Below are positions 35,456 through 45,109 of a stretch of DNA of 64,000 bases, in pieces; within the stretch, counting starts at the first letter, position 1, and each line of letters opens with the position of its first letter. Source of the DNA: AP-15 sp963762575 (GTDB taxonomy: Bacteria > Pseudomonadota > Alphaproteobacteria > ATCC43930 > CGMCC-115725). Both the position numbers and the translations under genes were made by a program. The DNA is taken from the NCBI GenBank assembly GCA_963762575.1, contig CAVXLL010000001.1:868001-932000 (forward strand), in the 5' to 3' direction. The notes below the pieces were generated by a model. The model ran no database searches. It was not told the origin of the DNA and saw only the letters and a list, made by a program, of their open reading frames with translations.

Positions 35456-35698
35456 TCAGGCGGGCGTCGGATCTTCGACCAAGTCAAGGCGGCGTTCGAT
35501 ACGGTCCAAACGATCGTGCACTCGATCGAGCCGCAGGTTTATTTGCGCGATATCGACGGCGATTTGCGCAACGGTGCGTTCCAGCGAGCTTAGACGAAGG
35601 CGCTGCTCGCGCTGCTCCTCGCGAACCAGGCGTATTTCGTCTAGCAGTCGGGCGCCCTGCTCGGCAATGAATTCGAGGCTGATCTTTGGATCACTCAT
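35456..35698 (-). CDS. Small coiled-coil protein
   Basis: 80 residues from ATG 35698 (MSDPKISLEFIAEQGARLLD). Nearly the whole chain is one amphipathic helix with regular hydrophobic spacing (LSSLERTVAQIAVDIAQINL, then LDRVHDRLDRIERRLDLV), typical of a parallel coiled coil. The ribosome binding site is weak. Similar small proteins are common in alphaproteobacteria and have no assigned role. It lies alone between the M81 and aminotransferase genes, antisense to both. Confidence 0.6.
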   Translation of the reverse strand: MSDPKISLEFIAEQGARLLDEIRLVREEQREQRLRLSSLERTVAQIAVDIAQINLRLDRVHDRLDRIERRLDLVEDPTPA

Positions 35699-35833
35699 CC
35701 GGCCCTTTATGGGTCGCGCTCGGGCATGCGTCAATCAGAGACACGTCGTTGTCGAGCCTCGATCCTGTGATTAGGTTACGGTCCTCAGGGCTCGCCTCCA
35801 CTCTTTCGCCACGGCGAGTTAAGGAGTAAATCA

Positions 35834-37184
35834 ATGGACGGCACCACCCAGCTGCTCGAGGCCGACCGGCGCTTTCTCGTTCACCCGCTGCACCACCCCG
35901 ATGATCATCGACAGCCGCTGGTGGTCGTCGAGGGGAAGGGCGCGATGTTGCGCGACGCCGACGGCCGCGAATATATCGACGGGCTGTCCGGGCTGTGGAA
36001 CGTCAATGTCGGCCACGGCCGGGGCGAGCTGGCCGATGCGGCGAGTGCGCAGATGCGGCGCATCGCTTTCGCCTCGGCTTATATCGGCGCCACCAACGAG
36101 CCGGCGGTGCGTCTCGCCGAGAAGATCGTCCGCCACGCCTATCCGGGTTCCGCCGCGGTCTACTTCACGACCGCGGGCGCCGAGTTCGAACGAATCCTCG
36201 TTCAAGTTCGCGCGGTATTACTGGAAGGTTAAAGACCAGCCGCAGAAGACGAAGATCATCTCGCGCATCCACGCCTATCACGGCGTGACGATGGCGGCGA
36301 TGAGCGCCACGGGCATGGCGACCTATCACAAGATGTTCGGGCCGCTCGTCCCCGGTTTCATCCAGGTCGCGCCGCCTTATGCCTATCGCTGGACCGGTAA
36401 CGAGGAGCCCGGGGTCGGCGCCGCCGATGCGGTCGAGAAGGCGATCCTCGCAGAGGGGCCCAATACTGTCGCGGCGGTCATTGCCGAGCCGGTGATGGGG
36501 GCGGGCGGGGTTATTGTGCCGCCGCCTTCTTATTTCCCAAGGCTGCGGGAGATCTGCGACCGCCACAATGTGCTGCTGATCGCCGACGAGGTGATCACCG
36601 GTTTTGGCCGAACCGGCAAGTGGTTCGCGCTCGGCCATTGGGCCGTCGAGCCGGACCTCATCTCCTTCGCGAAGGGAGTGACGAGCGGCTATCTGCCGTT
36701 GGGCGGCGTGATCGCGTCGAAACGCGTGCACGACGAGATCGAGAGCGCGCCTGCCGACCGCAAATTCATGCATGCGGCGACCTATTCCGGTCACCCGGTC
36801 TGTTGCGCGGTCGGATTGCGCAATGTCGAGATCATCGAGGACGAGGGGCTCGTCGAGCGCGCGGCGGTAATGGGCCGAAGGCTGCTGGCCGGGCTCGAGG
36901 AGCTGCGCGACCTGCCGATGGTCGGCGATGTGCGCGGGCTCGGCATGATGTGCGGCGTCGAACTGGTGACCGACCGCAGCACCAAAGCCCCGGCAATCGG
37001 GCTCGGAGCCCGCTTCACGCGCGAGGCGCTGGCGCGCGGGCTGTTGCCGCGCATCCGCGCCGGCAGCGCGGATCCGCCGATCGGCGACACGATCTGCCTC
37101 GCCCCGCCGCTGATGACCCCGCCCGAGGTGCTCGACCGCATCCCGCAGATCCTGCGCGACGCAATTGCCGCAGCGACGCGCTAA
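35834..37184 (+). CDS. Class III (omega) aminotransferase, frameshifted
   Basis: About 449 residues. The N-terminal part with LLEADRRFLVHPLHHPDDH and GREYIDGLSGLWNVNVGHG is in one frame; at TT in 36185-36186 an extra base shifts it, and coding resumes as SNESSFKFARYYWK. The PLP-binding Lys lies in LISFAKGVTSGYLPLGG, and DEVITGFGRTGKWF is the class III signature. Such enzymes transaminate omega-amino acids (beta-alanine, taurine, putrescine, GABA) with pyruvate. ATG at 35834 has AAGGAG upstream. Its 3' end nearly touches the convergent ThDP-enzyme gene. Confidence 0.92.
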
Positions 37185-37217
37185 TTTCGGGAAGAGTTCT
37201 CGAGCACCTTGCGAGGA

Positions 37218-38972
37218 TTACGCCACCCGGTCGCCTTGCTTGATCTCGACGGTACGGTTGTCGACGGCGGGCAGCATGCGGGCGGGGTCCCGGGTCACGA
37301 CGACGTCGAGCACGGTCGGGCGGGTGCGCTCGGCGAGGCCGGTGTGCAGCGCCTCGCCGAGCAGGTCCGGATCCTCGATGCGGATGCCGTTGCAGCCCAT
37401 CGCGCGGGCGATCGCGGCATAATCCATCTCGACGAGGTCGGAGGATTGATAGCGCCCGCGAAAGATGGCGTGCTGCAATGCCTTGACGTAACCCGAGGCG
37501 GCATTGTTGACGACAACGATCGTCAGCCCGATGCCGGCACGCCGGGCGGTTTCGAGCTCGCCGAGCATCATGTTGAAGCCGCCATCCCCGGTAATCGCCA
37601 CGACCGGGCTGGACGGAGCGGCCAATGCCGCCCCGATCCCACCCGGCAGCCCATAGCCGATCGACGCCAGGCCGCGATCCGGGATGAAGTGCCGCCCGGG
37701 CGATTTCGTATCGTAGAGCAAACCGGTCCAGTGGCCGGCAAACCCGCCGTCGGCAACGAGGATGCTGTCCGCCGGCAATGCCTTGTTGAGCTCGGTGCAT
37801 AGCCGAGCCATGTGGATCGGCCGCTCCTCCGAACGAAGGCGCGCCGCCGCCTCGTCGCGCCATGACGCCATCCGGGAGGGGATCTCGCCGACATAATCGG
37901 CGCGCGCCGCCCGCGCTCGCCTCGCCTCGCCGGCAAGCGCTTCGGCGAGATCCTCCAGCCCGGCCCTGGCGTCGCCCCACAGCGCCACATCTGCTGTTCG
38001 GCAACGGCCGATCTCCTCGGCAACGATATCGAGATGGATCAGCGGGATGGTTTCCGGCGGCAATGCATAGCGCTTGGTCGCAATCTCGCCGAGCTTGCAG
38101 CCGACCACAACAAGGCAGTCCGAAGCCTCGATCAATTCGTTGGCGATGCGCGAGTATCGGCCGAAGAGCCCGACCGAAAGCGGATGGGTGCAGGCGATGC
38201 CGCCCTTGCCGCTCATCGTATGCGCGACCGGGATCGACTGTGCCTCGGCAAAGCCGAGCAGCGCGTCGTATCCCGCCGAGAGATGGATGCCGCCGCCAAC
38301 CAGGAGCAGCGGGCGCTTGGCATGCGCGATCAGCGCGGCGGCGCGGGAAATGTCCGCCCGGTCCGGCCGGATGCGCCGCGCCGGCACGCTCAACGTCGCC
38401 GGATCGATCGCAAAATCTTCGGCAGTGAAGTCGTGTTCGCCGTGGCAGACATCCTCGGGAACGTCGAGCAGCACCGGGCCCGGCCGGCCGGAGGTCGCCA
38501 CCGCAAAAGCGCGGCGCAGCAGCTCGGGGACGCGGCTCGTCATCTCGACCCGGATCAGCTCCTTGACCGCCGGCCGTAAGATCTCGGTCTGCCGGCATTC
38601 CTGCGTCATGTTCTTCCAGGAATGCGCGCGGTTGGTGTCGCCGGCGAGGGCAATGACCGGCACGCCGGCGTTGAGGCTCTCGATCAGACCGGTGACGAGG
38701 TTGGTGGCGCCGGGCCCGAGTGTGCCGTCGCACACACCTGGACGGTTGGTGACCCGGGCGTAGGCGTCCGCGGCGAACGCGCCGCAACGCTCGTCGTTGA
38801 TCAGAAAATGCCGCATGCCGAGCTGCGCCAGCGCGTCATAAAACGGCAGCAGCTGAAATCCGCCCATCCCGAACATCGGCCCGACCTCGGCGAGCCGCAG
38901 CATCTCGGCGAGCGCGCGGCCGCCGTTCATGCGGCCTGACGGCCGATTGCTGGAATACGCCGAGTCCGTCAT
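37218..38972 (-). CDS. Thiamine-diphosphate-dependent enzyme (acetolactate synthase-like)
   Basis: 584 residues from ATG 38972, whose ATGA overlaps the stop of the upstream gene. All three ThDP domains are present: the activating Glu in INDERCGAFAADAYAR, the central FAD/NAD-like domain RPLLLVGGGIHLSAGY, and the ThDP motif VAITGDGGFNMMLGE ending VVNNAASG. The acetolactate synthase/oxalyl-CoA decarboxylase group is likely, but there is no small regulatory subunit and FAD-site residues cannot be judged. Coupling to a duplicated-domain protein of unknown function suggests a dedicated pathway, not branched-chain amino acid synthesis. Confidence 0.9.
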   Translation of the reverse strand: MTDSAYSSNRPSGRMNGGRALAEMLRLAEVGPMFGMGGFQLLPFYDALAQLGMRHFLINDERCGAFAADAYARVTNRPGVCDGTLGPGATNLVTGLIESLNAGVPVIALAGDTNRAHSWKNMTQECRQTEILRPAVKELIRVEMTSRVPELLRRAFAVATSGRPGPVLLDVPEDVCHGEHDFTAEDFAIDPATLSVPARRIRPDRADISRAAALIAHAKRPLLLVGGGIHLSAGYDALLGFAEAQSIPVAHTMSGKGGIACTHPLSVGLFGRYSRIANELIEASDCLVVVGCKLGEIATKRYALPPETIPLIHLDIVAEEIGRCRTADVALWGDARAGLEDLAEALAGEARRARAARADYVGEIPSRMASWRDEAAARLRSEERPIHMARLCTELNKALPADSILVADGGFAGHWTGLLYDTKSPGRHFIPDRGLASIGYGLPGGIGAALAAPSSPVVAITGDGGFNMMLGELETARRAGIGLTIVVVNNAASGYVKALQHAIFRGRYQSSDLVEMDYAAIARAMGCNGIRIEDPDLLGEALHTGLAERTRPTVLDVVVTRDPARMLPAVDNRTVEIKQGDRVA

Positions 38973-39804
38973 GCGCTTCTCCCTGTCTTTGCCGCAACTC
39001 GGCGGACGATCTCGACAAATTGTCGGGCGGTCATAGCCCGGCGCGATGCCGTGGGCGGCGGCGCGCTGGTTCACTCGCGTCAGGATACCGTCTTCATAGG
39101 TGGAACGGGCATCGCCGATCCGGGCGCTGGACGCGGCCACCGTACCCGCAGCAATGCCGCGACTGTCGAGCGCCGGCAGCCGCGTCACGCCGGCCTCGTC
39201 GATCCCGATCCCCGCGTCGTTGAACAACGCAGCGAGCGCAGCGGCCTTGAGGGCGGTGTCTGGCCTGCCGCCGAGGAGCCCGCCATGCGAGCCCGTCACC
39301 ACGATTGCCGCGACCTGCTCGCTGCCGACCAGCGAGGCCGAGTTCGAGCGCCCAGACCGCGGGTGCCTCGGCAATCAGCAGAAAGGCGGTTTCTATCGCC
39401 GGGGGCGCCTCACGCGCGCTGGGGGAACCTCGTTGCAAGGCAGCGGCGGCATCTCGGCAGACCATGCCCGGGTGGCAGCCGAGCTCGGCCGCGGGCGCGT
39501 TCACATTAGTGATGATGCCGCGCGCCATCATGTCGGACCCGTCTCCGATGCGCGCGGTGCCATGCCCGACAGTGGCGGCAGGGATATCGAGCCCGGCCAG
39601 GTAATCGAGCCCGGCAATACCAGCCTGGTCCCGTCCCACCCCGGCATCGTTGAAGACGGCTGCTGCAACGCGCAGCTTTGCCGCGACATAGGCGGCATAA
39701 ATGCCGCCATGGGAACCGTTGACGACAACCGCTCCCGCCGCTTCGGTTCCAACACGGGTGATGCTGTCGGCGCTCAGCACCGGCGCAAGCTCCGTGAGAG
39801 GCAA
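38969..39804 (-). CDS. Duplicated-domain protein of unknown function, frameshifted twice
   Basis: A start at TTG 39804 is favoured by GGAGGGAGG just upstream; the frame is open from a GTG at 39828. Two copies of one roughly 110-residue domain are seen. Copy 1 has VVVNGSHGGIYAAY, AVFNDAGVGRDQAGIAGL and GTARIGDGSDM; copy 2 has IVVTGSHGGLLGG, ALFNDAGIGIDEAGVTRL and SSARIGDARSTY. The copies are in different frames, joined if one base is removed near 39337; a second extra base near 39040 hides the true end MTARQFVEIVRRVAAKTGRS. The span is 3n+2, which fits two insertions. Repaired length about 277. No named family comes to mind. Translationally coupled to the ThDP enzyme. Confidence 0.75.
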
Positions 39805-39960
39805 GGCTCCCTCCCTCCGACGAGTCACCCTTAGATCATGCCGCGGGGACCAGGCGAAGAACAGTCATTACACAGGAGCCGGCCGGTTCCGTGGCGAGGT
39901 ATCGGACATTTGCCGTCGCCGTTCGTTAGCCTGCGGAATACTCTCGCCCGAGTGATTGCG

Positions 39961-41289
39961 ATGACGGATGGGTCTGCACGCGTCCCGGCGGGTCACGGCG
40001 ACCGGCCGCGTGTCGTGATCGTCGGCGCCGGCTTTGGCGGGCTTGAAGCAGCCCGCAAGCTGGCGCGGTCACCGGTCGATGTGAGGGTGATCGACCGCCG
40101 CAATTACCATTTATTCCAACCGCTGCTTTACCAGGTAGCGACAGCCGCACTGTCTCCGGCCGATATTGCGCAGCCGATCCGGGCGCTTCTGCGCGATCAG
40201 CGGAACGCCACGGTATTGCTCGACGAGGTGATCGGCGTCGATGTGTCAGCGCGGCGGGTCGAGACACGCTTTGGAGCGGACCAGAGCTACGATTATCTGG
40301 TCCTGGCGACCGGGTCGCAATACGCCTATTTCGGCCATGACGACTGGCCGCGACTGGCCCCGGGTCTCAAATCGATCGACGACGCCACATTGATCCGCCG
40401 CCGCGTGCTGTTCGCCTTCGAAGAGGCGGAAACCGTGACGGATCCCGCGATACGCCAACGGTTGTTGACCTTTGTCCTGGTCGGCGCCGGCCCGACCGGC
40501 GTCGAGATGGCCGGAGCGCTAGCCGAACTCGCCAATGCGACATTGTCCCGGGATTTTCGCCACATCGATCCCCAGACCGCGCACATCCTGCTGGTCGAGG
40601 CAGGCCCGCGGGTGCTGTCGGGCTTCCCTGAGAGGCTCGCCGCTTTCGCCCAGCACTCGCTCGAGCGGATGGGGGTCGAAGTGCTCATCGACACGCCAAT
40701 TGAAGCGATCGACAGAGATGGCGTCGTAGCCAGAGGCAAGCGCATCGAAGCGGCAAACGTCATCTGGTGTGCCGGCGTCGAGGCCTCGCCGGTGGCGCGA
40801 TGGGTTGGCGTACCCGCCAGCAAGGGCGACCGGGTCCGGGTCTCCGCCGATTTGTCAGTACCGGGTCACGCGGAGATCTTCGTCATCGGCGATGCCGCCT
40901 TCGTCACCGGGCCAACGGGCGAGCCGCTACCGGGTCTCGCGCCGGTAGCCAAACAGCAGGGCCAATATGTCGGAGAGGTGGTCGACCGTCTTGTGCGCGG
41001 CGAGCCGGCGCCCCCGCCCTTCCATTATCGCGACGAGGGTGCGCTCGCCACGATCGGCCGCCACTCGGCGATCGCCGATCTCGGCTGGATCAGGCTGACC
41101 GGCTGGGTCGCCTGGATCCTCTGGGGCATCGTCCACATCTTTTTCCTGATCGGCTTCCGCAACCGAATGGCGGTTTTTCTCAACTGGATCTGGGCCTGGC
41201 TGACCTACGGCCGCGGCGCGCGGCTGATCACCGGGGACACAACGCCTCTTGCCGCGGGAGCAAAAACCTGCTCCACACGGAATGTGTGA
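39961..41289 (+). CDS. Type II NADH dehydrogenase-like FAD oxidoreductase
   Basis: 442 residues from ATG 39961. FAD motif VVIVGAGFGGLEAARKLAR, NAD motif FVLVGAGPTGVEMAGALAE, the IFVIGDAA segment before the quinone-side KQQGQYVGE, and a C-terminal hydrophobic stretch (WVAWILWGIVHIFFLIGF) that anchors such enzymes to the inner membrane. NDH-2 oxidises NADH and reduces quinone without pumping protons. The open frame upstream of the ATG was not used because it has no ribosome binding site. Stands alone, 168 bp before gspG. Confidence 0.92.
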   Translation: MTDGSARVPAGHGDRPRVVIVGAGFGGLEAARKLARSPVDVRVIDRRNYHLFQPLLYQVATAALSPADIAQPIRALLRDQRNATVLLDEVIGVDVSARRVETRFGADQSYDYLVLATGSQYAYFGHDDWPRLAPGLKSIDDATLIRRRVLFAFEEAETVTDPAIRQRLLTFVLVGAGPTGVEMAGALAELANATLSRDFRHIDPQTAHILLVEAGPRVLSGFPERLAAFAQHSLERMGVEVLIDTPIEAIDRDGVVARGKRIEAANVIWCAGVEASPVARWVGVPASKGDRVRVSADLSVPGHAEIFVIGDAAFVTGPTGEPLPGLAPVAKQQGQYVGEVVDRLVRGEPAPPPFHYRDEGALATIGRHSAIADLGWIRLTGWVAWILWGIVHIFFLIGFRNRMAVFLNWIWAWLTYGRGARLITGDTTPLAAGAKTCSTRNV

Positions 41290-41457
41290 CAAGCCGGATC
41301 CGAATTGCTGCCGTCATAAAATTTTGCTACCCCGCTCCTGCCTCAGCTAAATCGACGCGTCGAACTGCCGCACGGTCCGCGCTGCGGCTCAACATCATGA
41401 ATATGTCCAAATCCAGCTTTACACGAATGTCCCAGGAAAAACCCTGGTGCCGACACA

Positions 41458-41928
41458 GTGTCCGCTTCGAAGATCATTCTTTCCGGCTCTGCCCCCCCGG
41501 CCAGCGACCCTCAGAGGCGGCAGCGAGGTTTTACGCTCCTCGAGCTTCTGGTCGTGCTCGCCATCTTGGGGCTCCTGATCGGCCTCGTCGCGCCGGCCGC
41601 TCTGCGACAGCTCGGCTCCGCCAAGGAAAAGATCGCGCACCAATCGATCGAGCGCCTCGCCGGAGTACTCGACATCTACAAGCTGGATATCGGCACCTAC
41701 CCTTCGACGGAGCAGGGTCTGCAGGCGCTGATTACCCGGCCATCGGGGGTCTCTCGCTGGAACGGGCCCTACCTGAAGGGCGAGAAGGTGCCGGAAGACC
41801 CGTGGGGCCGGCCGTTTATCTACCGCAGCCCGAGTCAGCGGCCCGGGCACGAATACGATCTCCTCTCGCTCGGCCCGACCGGTCAGTCGGGCGGCACCGG
41901 AAGCGACGCGACCATCTTCAACGAGTGA
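41458..41928 (+). CDS. gspG: Type II secretion major pseudopilin GspG
   Basis: 156 residues from the GTG at 41458. Prepilin cleavage site RQRG-FTLLELLVVLAIL with the conserved Glu5 follows a short basic leader; the C-terminal globular part has the GspG signature YPSTEQGLQALITRP, PYLKGEKVPEDPWGRPF and calcium-loop region GTGSDATI. GspG polymerises into the periplasmic pseudopilus. It is on the plus strand and its last 11 bp overlap the end of gspK, unlike the usual gsp order where gspG lies between F and H. Confidence 0.95.
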   Translation: MSASKIILSGSAPPASDPQRRQRGFTLLELLVVLAILGLLIGLVAPAALRQLGSAKEKIAHQSIERLAGVLDIYKLDIGTYPSTEQGLQALITRPSGVSRWNGPYLKGEKVPEDPWGRPFIYRSPSQRPGHEYDLLSLGPTGQSGGTGSDATIFNE

Positions 41929-42823
41929 ACGACGGCTGAGGCGAGCCGAGGGGCGCGTCCGCATTGAGGCTGGTGCCCCAGGCGAGCACAGCGTATCCCT
42001 GCGGCAGGCTCGCCCCGGTGCGCACCACCGCAGTCCGGGTTACCCGAGCGTTGCCCGGTCCGGCTGCAAGCGCGGTAATCCGCACCGTCAGCGCATCCGG
42101 CGGCGTCGCCGGAACCGGTTGGACGACCGGCTGGCCAGTCGTCGACGACCCAGCCGTTGACGTTAGGGCGAGCGCGGCCGCCACGACCGGATCGGTGGTG
42201 GCTGGGTTCGGCTCGGCCGGCCCGAACAATGTCAGATGCGGGCGGATTGCCGTCAACAGGGCGGGGGTCATGCCGAGCACGCGCCCGAGTTCGCCAATCG
42301 TCTCGATCGGTGCGCTCGGCGGACCATAATCGAGCCCGGCAGCGCGATAGTCCGCAACAAGCGCCTCTTGCGGCCGCGGGGCTGTTGCGGAACCCACCCA
42401 TTCGCTTATCGCGGTCGCGATGCGACGGGCGGTGTCAGGGTCGCTGCCGGTCACCCGCAACAAGGCTTCGAGGAGGACGGGGGAAGCCGTGCTCGGGTTG
42501 ATCCACGATGCCTCGTCCTCGACGCGCAGGATGACCCGGATACTACCGATCGCGACTTGACGCGGCGTCCCGTCGGCCGGCCAGCGCTGTTCCGGCTCCG
42601 GATCCGAAAGGTTGAAGATGGCATCGAAGATGGCGCCGTCGGCGGCGGCTTGCGAGGCCGAGTTGGCCACGAGATTGCCGGCTATGCGGATCTCCGTCCG
42701 CCCGCTCGCCGTCATATGCGCGACGATGAAGCCGATCAGCACCAACGTCCACAGGACGATGATCAGCGCAAACCCGCCGTTCCGACGGCATTCCGCCGAT
42801 CCGGGCGGAAACCGGCGCGGCAC
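41918..42823 (-). CDS. gspK: Type II secretion minor pseudopilin GspK
   Basis: 301 residues. The N-terminus RNGGFALIIVLWTLVLIGFI is the GspK form of a pseudopilin leader, without Glu5 as is normal for this subunit. The large periplasmic domain contains DEASWINPSTASPVLL and PPSAPIETIGELGRVLGM, the helix-hairpin region typical of GspK. GspK caps the pseudopilus tip with GspI and GspJ. It is the last gene of the minus-strand cluster and lies 3 bp after gspD. Confidence 0.92.
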   Translation of the reverse strand: MPRRFPPGSAECRRNGGFALIIVLWTLVLIGFIVAHMTASGRTEIRIAGNLVANSASQAAADGAIFDAIFNLSDPEPEQRWPADGTPRQVAIGSIRVILRVEDEASWINPSTASPVLLEALLRVTGSDPDTARRIATAISEWVGSATAPRPQEALVADYRAAGLDYGPPSAPIETIGELGRVLGMTPALLTAIRPHLTLFGPAEPNPATTDPVVAAALALTSTAGSSTTGQPVVQPVPATPPDALTVRITALAAGPGNARVTRTAVVRTGASLPQGYAVLAWGTSLNADAPLGSPQPSFTR

Positions 42824-42826
42824 TGC

Positions 42827-45109
42827 CTACAGTCCGTTGGGGTTCGCCAGCCCGGGCGAGGCCTTGCGCTGCAGCTGCTGCGGGACGAGGCCGGCGTTGA
42901 TCAGCTGGTTGCGCAAATCCTCGGTCAGCGAGCGGGCATCGCGCTGATCGTGCACGACGTGCGGGGTGATCAGCACGAGTAGCTCCGTGCGCATGCGCGA
43001 GTTGCTTTGGGTCGAAACCAGCGTGCCGAGGATCGGGATGTCCTTGAGGAAGGGTATCCCGCTGTTACCATTCGAGGCATTGTCGCGGATCAGACCGGCC
43101 ATCCCGACCGTCTGGCCGTCCTGCACGGCCACCCGCGTGCGGAATGTCTGATCGTCGAAGGTCGGCGAGCCGCTGATCGTGTTTGTCGCCGCGGCCGCGA
43201 CATCGCTGACTTCCTGGGCGATATCGAGGGAAACGAGCCCACCGGAGTTGACGCGCGGCGTCACCTGCATGATGACGCCCGTCGAATGATAGTCGACGCT
43301 GTTGACGACCGGCGCCCCGGCGGCAAGCGTGCTCGTCGCCGTTCCGGTCAGCACCGGCACCTGCTGGCCGACCTGAATACGTGCCGGCTGGTTATCGAGG
43401 ACCATGACCTGCGGCGCCGAGAGCACCTTGACCTTGGTCACCGCGGCGAGCGCTGAGAGCGCGAAATTCGGAGATTTGCTCAGTGTGAAAAAGGGGGCCG
43501 TCGAGGGAAAGCTCAGGGCGCCGAGCTGAGGAAGGCCGGAGAGCGGGCCCAGGGTGTTGGCGACATGGTCGGCCTTGAAGAAGAATTGGGTGCCGTATTG
43601 CAGCAAATCATTGAGGTCGACCTCGGCGATTGTCGCCTCGATCAGCACCTGGAGCGGGATGATGTCGATCTTGCGCAGCATTCCCTCGATTACCGAGTAT
43701 TCGCTCGGCGTCGCGTAGATCAAGAGAGCATTGTTTACCCGGTTGGCGAGGATACGCATGCGGTTCTCGGGAGCAGCACCCCCGCCGGCGCCGGTCTCGG
43801 TCGATAACGGCTCGGTGGCGGGAGCCGCAGCCTCTGCCGCCGCAGTCGGTTGGGGAATCCCGGCGCCCAGGCCACCTGCGGCTCCGGCACCGCCGGTCCC
43901 GCCCGGCAGGCCCGTCGTAACGCCGGCCCCCCCACCGGCCCCACCAAGGCCTGCCGTGGAGCCTTGACCTCCGAAACCCATCGGGGCACCAGGGGGCTGT
44001 CCGCCGCCGATCGTCGTCTGCCCGGCACCGGGCGCAGTGCTCCCCGGCGGGCCGGGCGTCGGAGAGACATTGCGCGGCGTGAACGCTCGCTGGAGGAGGT
44101 TCTCGAGATCGGCGCTCTGGCCGTTTTGCACATAATAGACATGCCAGGTCCGCGCAGTCGCGTCCTCGAGCTCGTTTGAGAGCCGGAAAAATCGCCTCGC
44201 CGCATCGATGTAGCGGGACTGCGACGACACTACGAGAACCGCATTGACCCGTTCCATCGGGACGACGCGCACGATGCCGCTAAGCGCACCTTCTGCCTGA
44301 GCCTGCAACACCCGCTCGAACTCGCTCGCCCGCTTTGCCGGGTCGCTGTCGCCGACGGGAAAGAGGGCATAGGCCTGACCGGCCAGGATGTCGATGTCGA
44401 AAGCCCGGATGAGACCGACCAAGGTCTCGCGGACCGCGGCGTCCCCGGAGACGACTATCGCGTTGGCCGCTGGGTCGGCGGCAATTTTCCCGCCCTCTGC
44501 AACATAGGGTTCAAGCACCTTGGCAAGATCCTTGGCCGAGGCGTAACGCAATGGCACGACCTGGGTACCGGCGCCTACCGCATTCGAGCCAGATACGAGG
44601 TTTCGGGTCGCACCCGCGGGCAACGGGACCACGGCGTAGACCCCATTCCTCTGGATGATCGTCGCGCCGTTCGCGTTGAGCAAGGTTTCGAGCGTCGGTA
44701 TCAGCGCCGAACGCTGCATCGGGGTGCCGGTCTCGATCGACCCGGTGCCATGCACGTTAGGGTCGATCGTGTAGTTCAGGTTGAGTGTGGTCCCGAGAAT
44801 GGTGCGGACGATCTCCCGTATGTCGGTGTCGACAAAATTGAGGGTTACATCGCCGGTCTGAGTGGAGGTCGCGCCCGGACCTGCCGGTGGTACCACCGGC
44901 GCTTCGGCGGCGCCGGACGCGACAAAGGGACGTTGCCGGCTGCGATCGGTGGGGATCGCGCTGTTTATCCGAGGCTCCGCAGCTTGCACGTTGCTCGGCT
45001 GCTCCAGCGGCTCCAAACCCGGCTGTGCCGGCAGCTGCTGGCAATTAGCCAGCACGACGACCGCTAAGGCAACGGCGAGAGGCCGCGTAGAATATCGAGG
45101 CGTCGACAT
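42827..45109 (-). CDS. gspD: Type II secretion outer-membrane secretin GspD
   Basis: 760 residues. A lipoprotein-type signal peptide with Cys at residue 23 (VVLANCQQ) suggests pilotin-independent outer-membrane delivery. N0 begins at VTLNFVDTDIREIVRTIL (about 88), N1-N3 follow, and the secretin core runs from about 485 with VPVLTGT and the signature AGLIRDN...GIPFLKDIPILGTL. Between N3 halves, residues about 349-446 are a Gly/Pro/Ala-rich low-complexity insert, unusually long. GspD forms the export pore. The start overlaps the gspC/N stop by one base. Confidence 0.95.
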   Translation of the reverse strand: MSTPRYSTRPLAVALAVVVLANCQQLPAQPGLEPLEQPSNVQAAEPRINSAIPTDRSRQRPFVASGAAEAPVVPPAGPGATSTQTGDVTLNFVDTDIREIVRTILGTTLNLNYTIDPNVHGTGSIETGTPMQRSALIPTLETLLNANGATIIQRNGVYAVVPLPAGATRNLVSGSNAVGAGTQVVPLRYASAKDLAKVLEPYVAEGGKIAADPAANAIVVSGDAAVRETLVGLIRAFDIDILAGQAYALFPVGDSDPAKRASEFERVLQAQAEGALSGIVRVVPMERVNAVLVVSSQSRYIDAARRFFRLSNELEDATARTWHVYYVQNGQSADLENLLQRAFTPRNVSPTPGPPGSTAPGAGQTTIGGGQPPGAPMGFGGQGSTAGLGGAGGGAGVTTGLPGGTGGAGAAGGLGAGIPQPTAAAEAAAPATEPLSTETGAGGGAAPENRMRILANRVNNALLIYATPSEYSVIEGMLRKIDIIPLQVLIEATIAEVDLNDLLQYGTQFFFKADHVANTLGPLSGLPQLGALSFPSTAPFFTLSKSPNFALSALAAVTKVKVLSAPQVMVLDNQPARIQVGQQVPVLTGTATSTLAAGAPVVNSVDYHSTGVIMQVTPRVNSGGLVSLDIAQEVSDVAAAATNTISGSPTFDDQTFRTRVAVQDGQTVGMAGLIRDNASNGNSGIPFLKDIPILGTLVSTQSNSRMRTELLVLITPHVVHDQRDARSLTEDLRNQLINAGLVPQQLQRKASPGLANPNGL

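Noticed and set aside
37218..39374. Apparent fusion of the unknown domain to the ThDP enzyme in one open frame
   Set aside because: Removing one base near 39040 restores a natural C-terminus ending in an ATGA overlap with the ThDP start, so these are two coupled genes, not a fusion.
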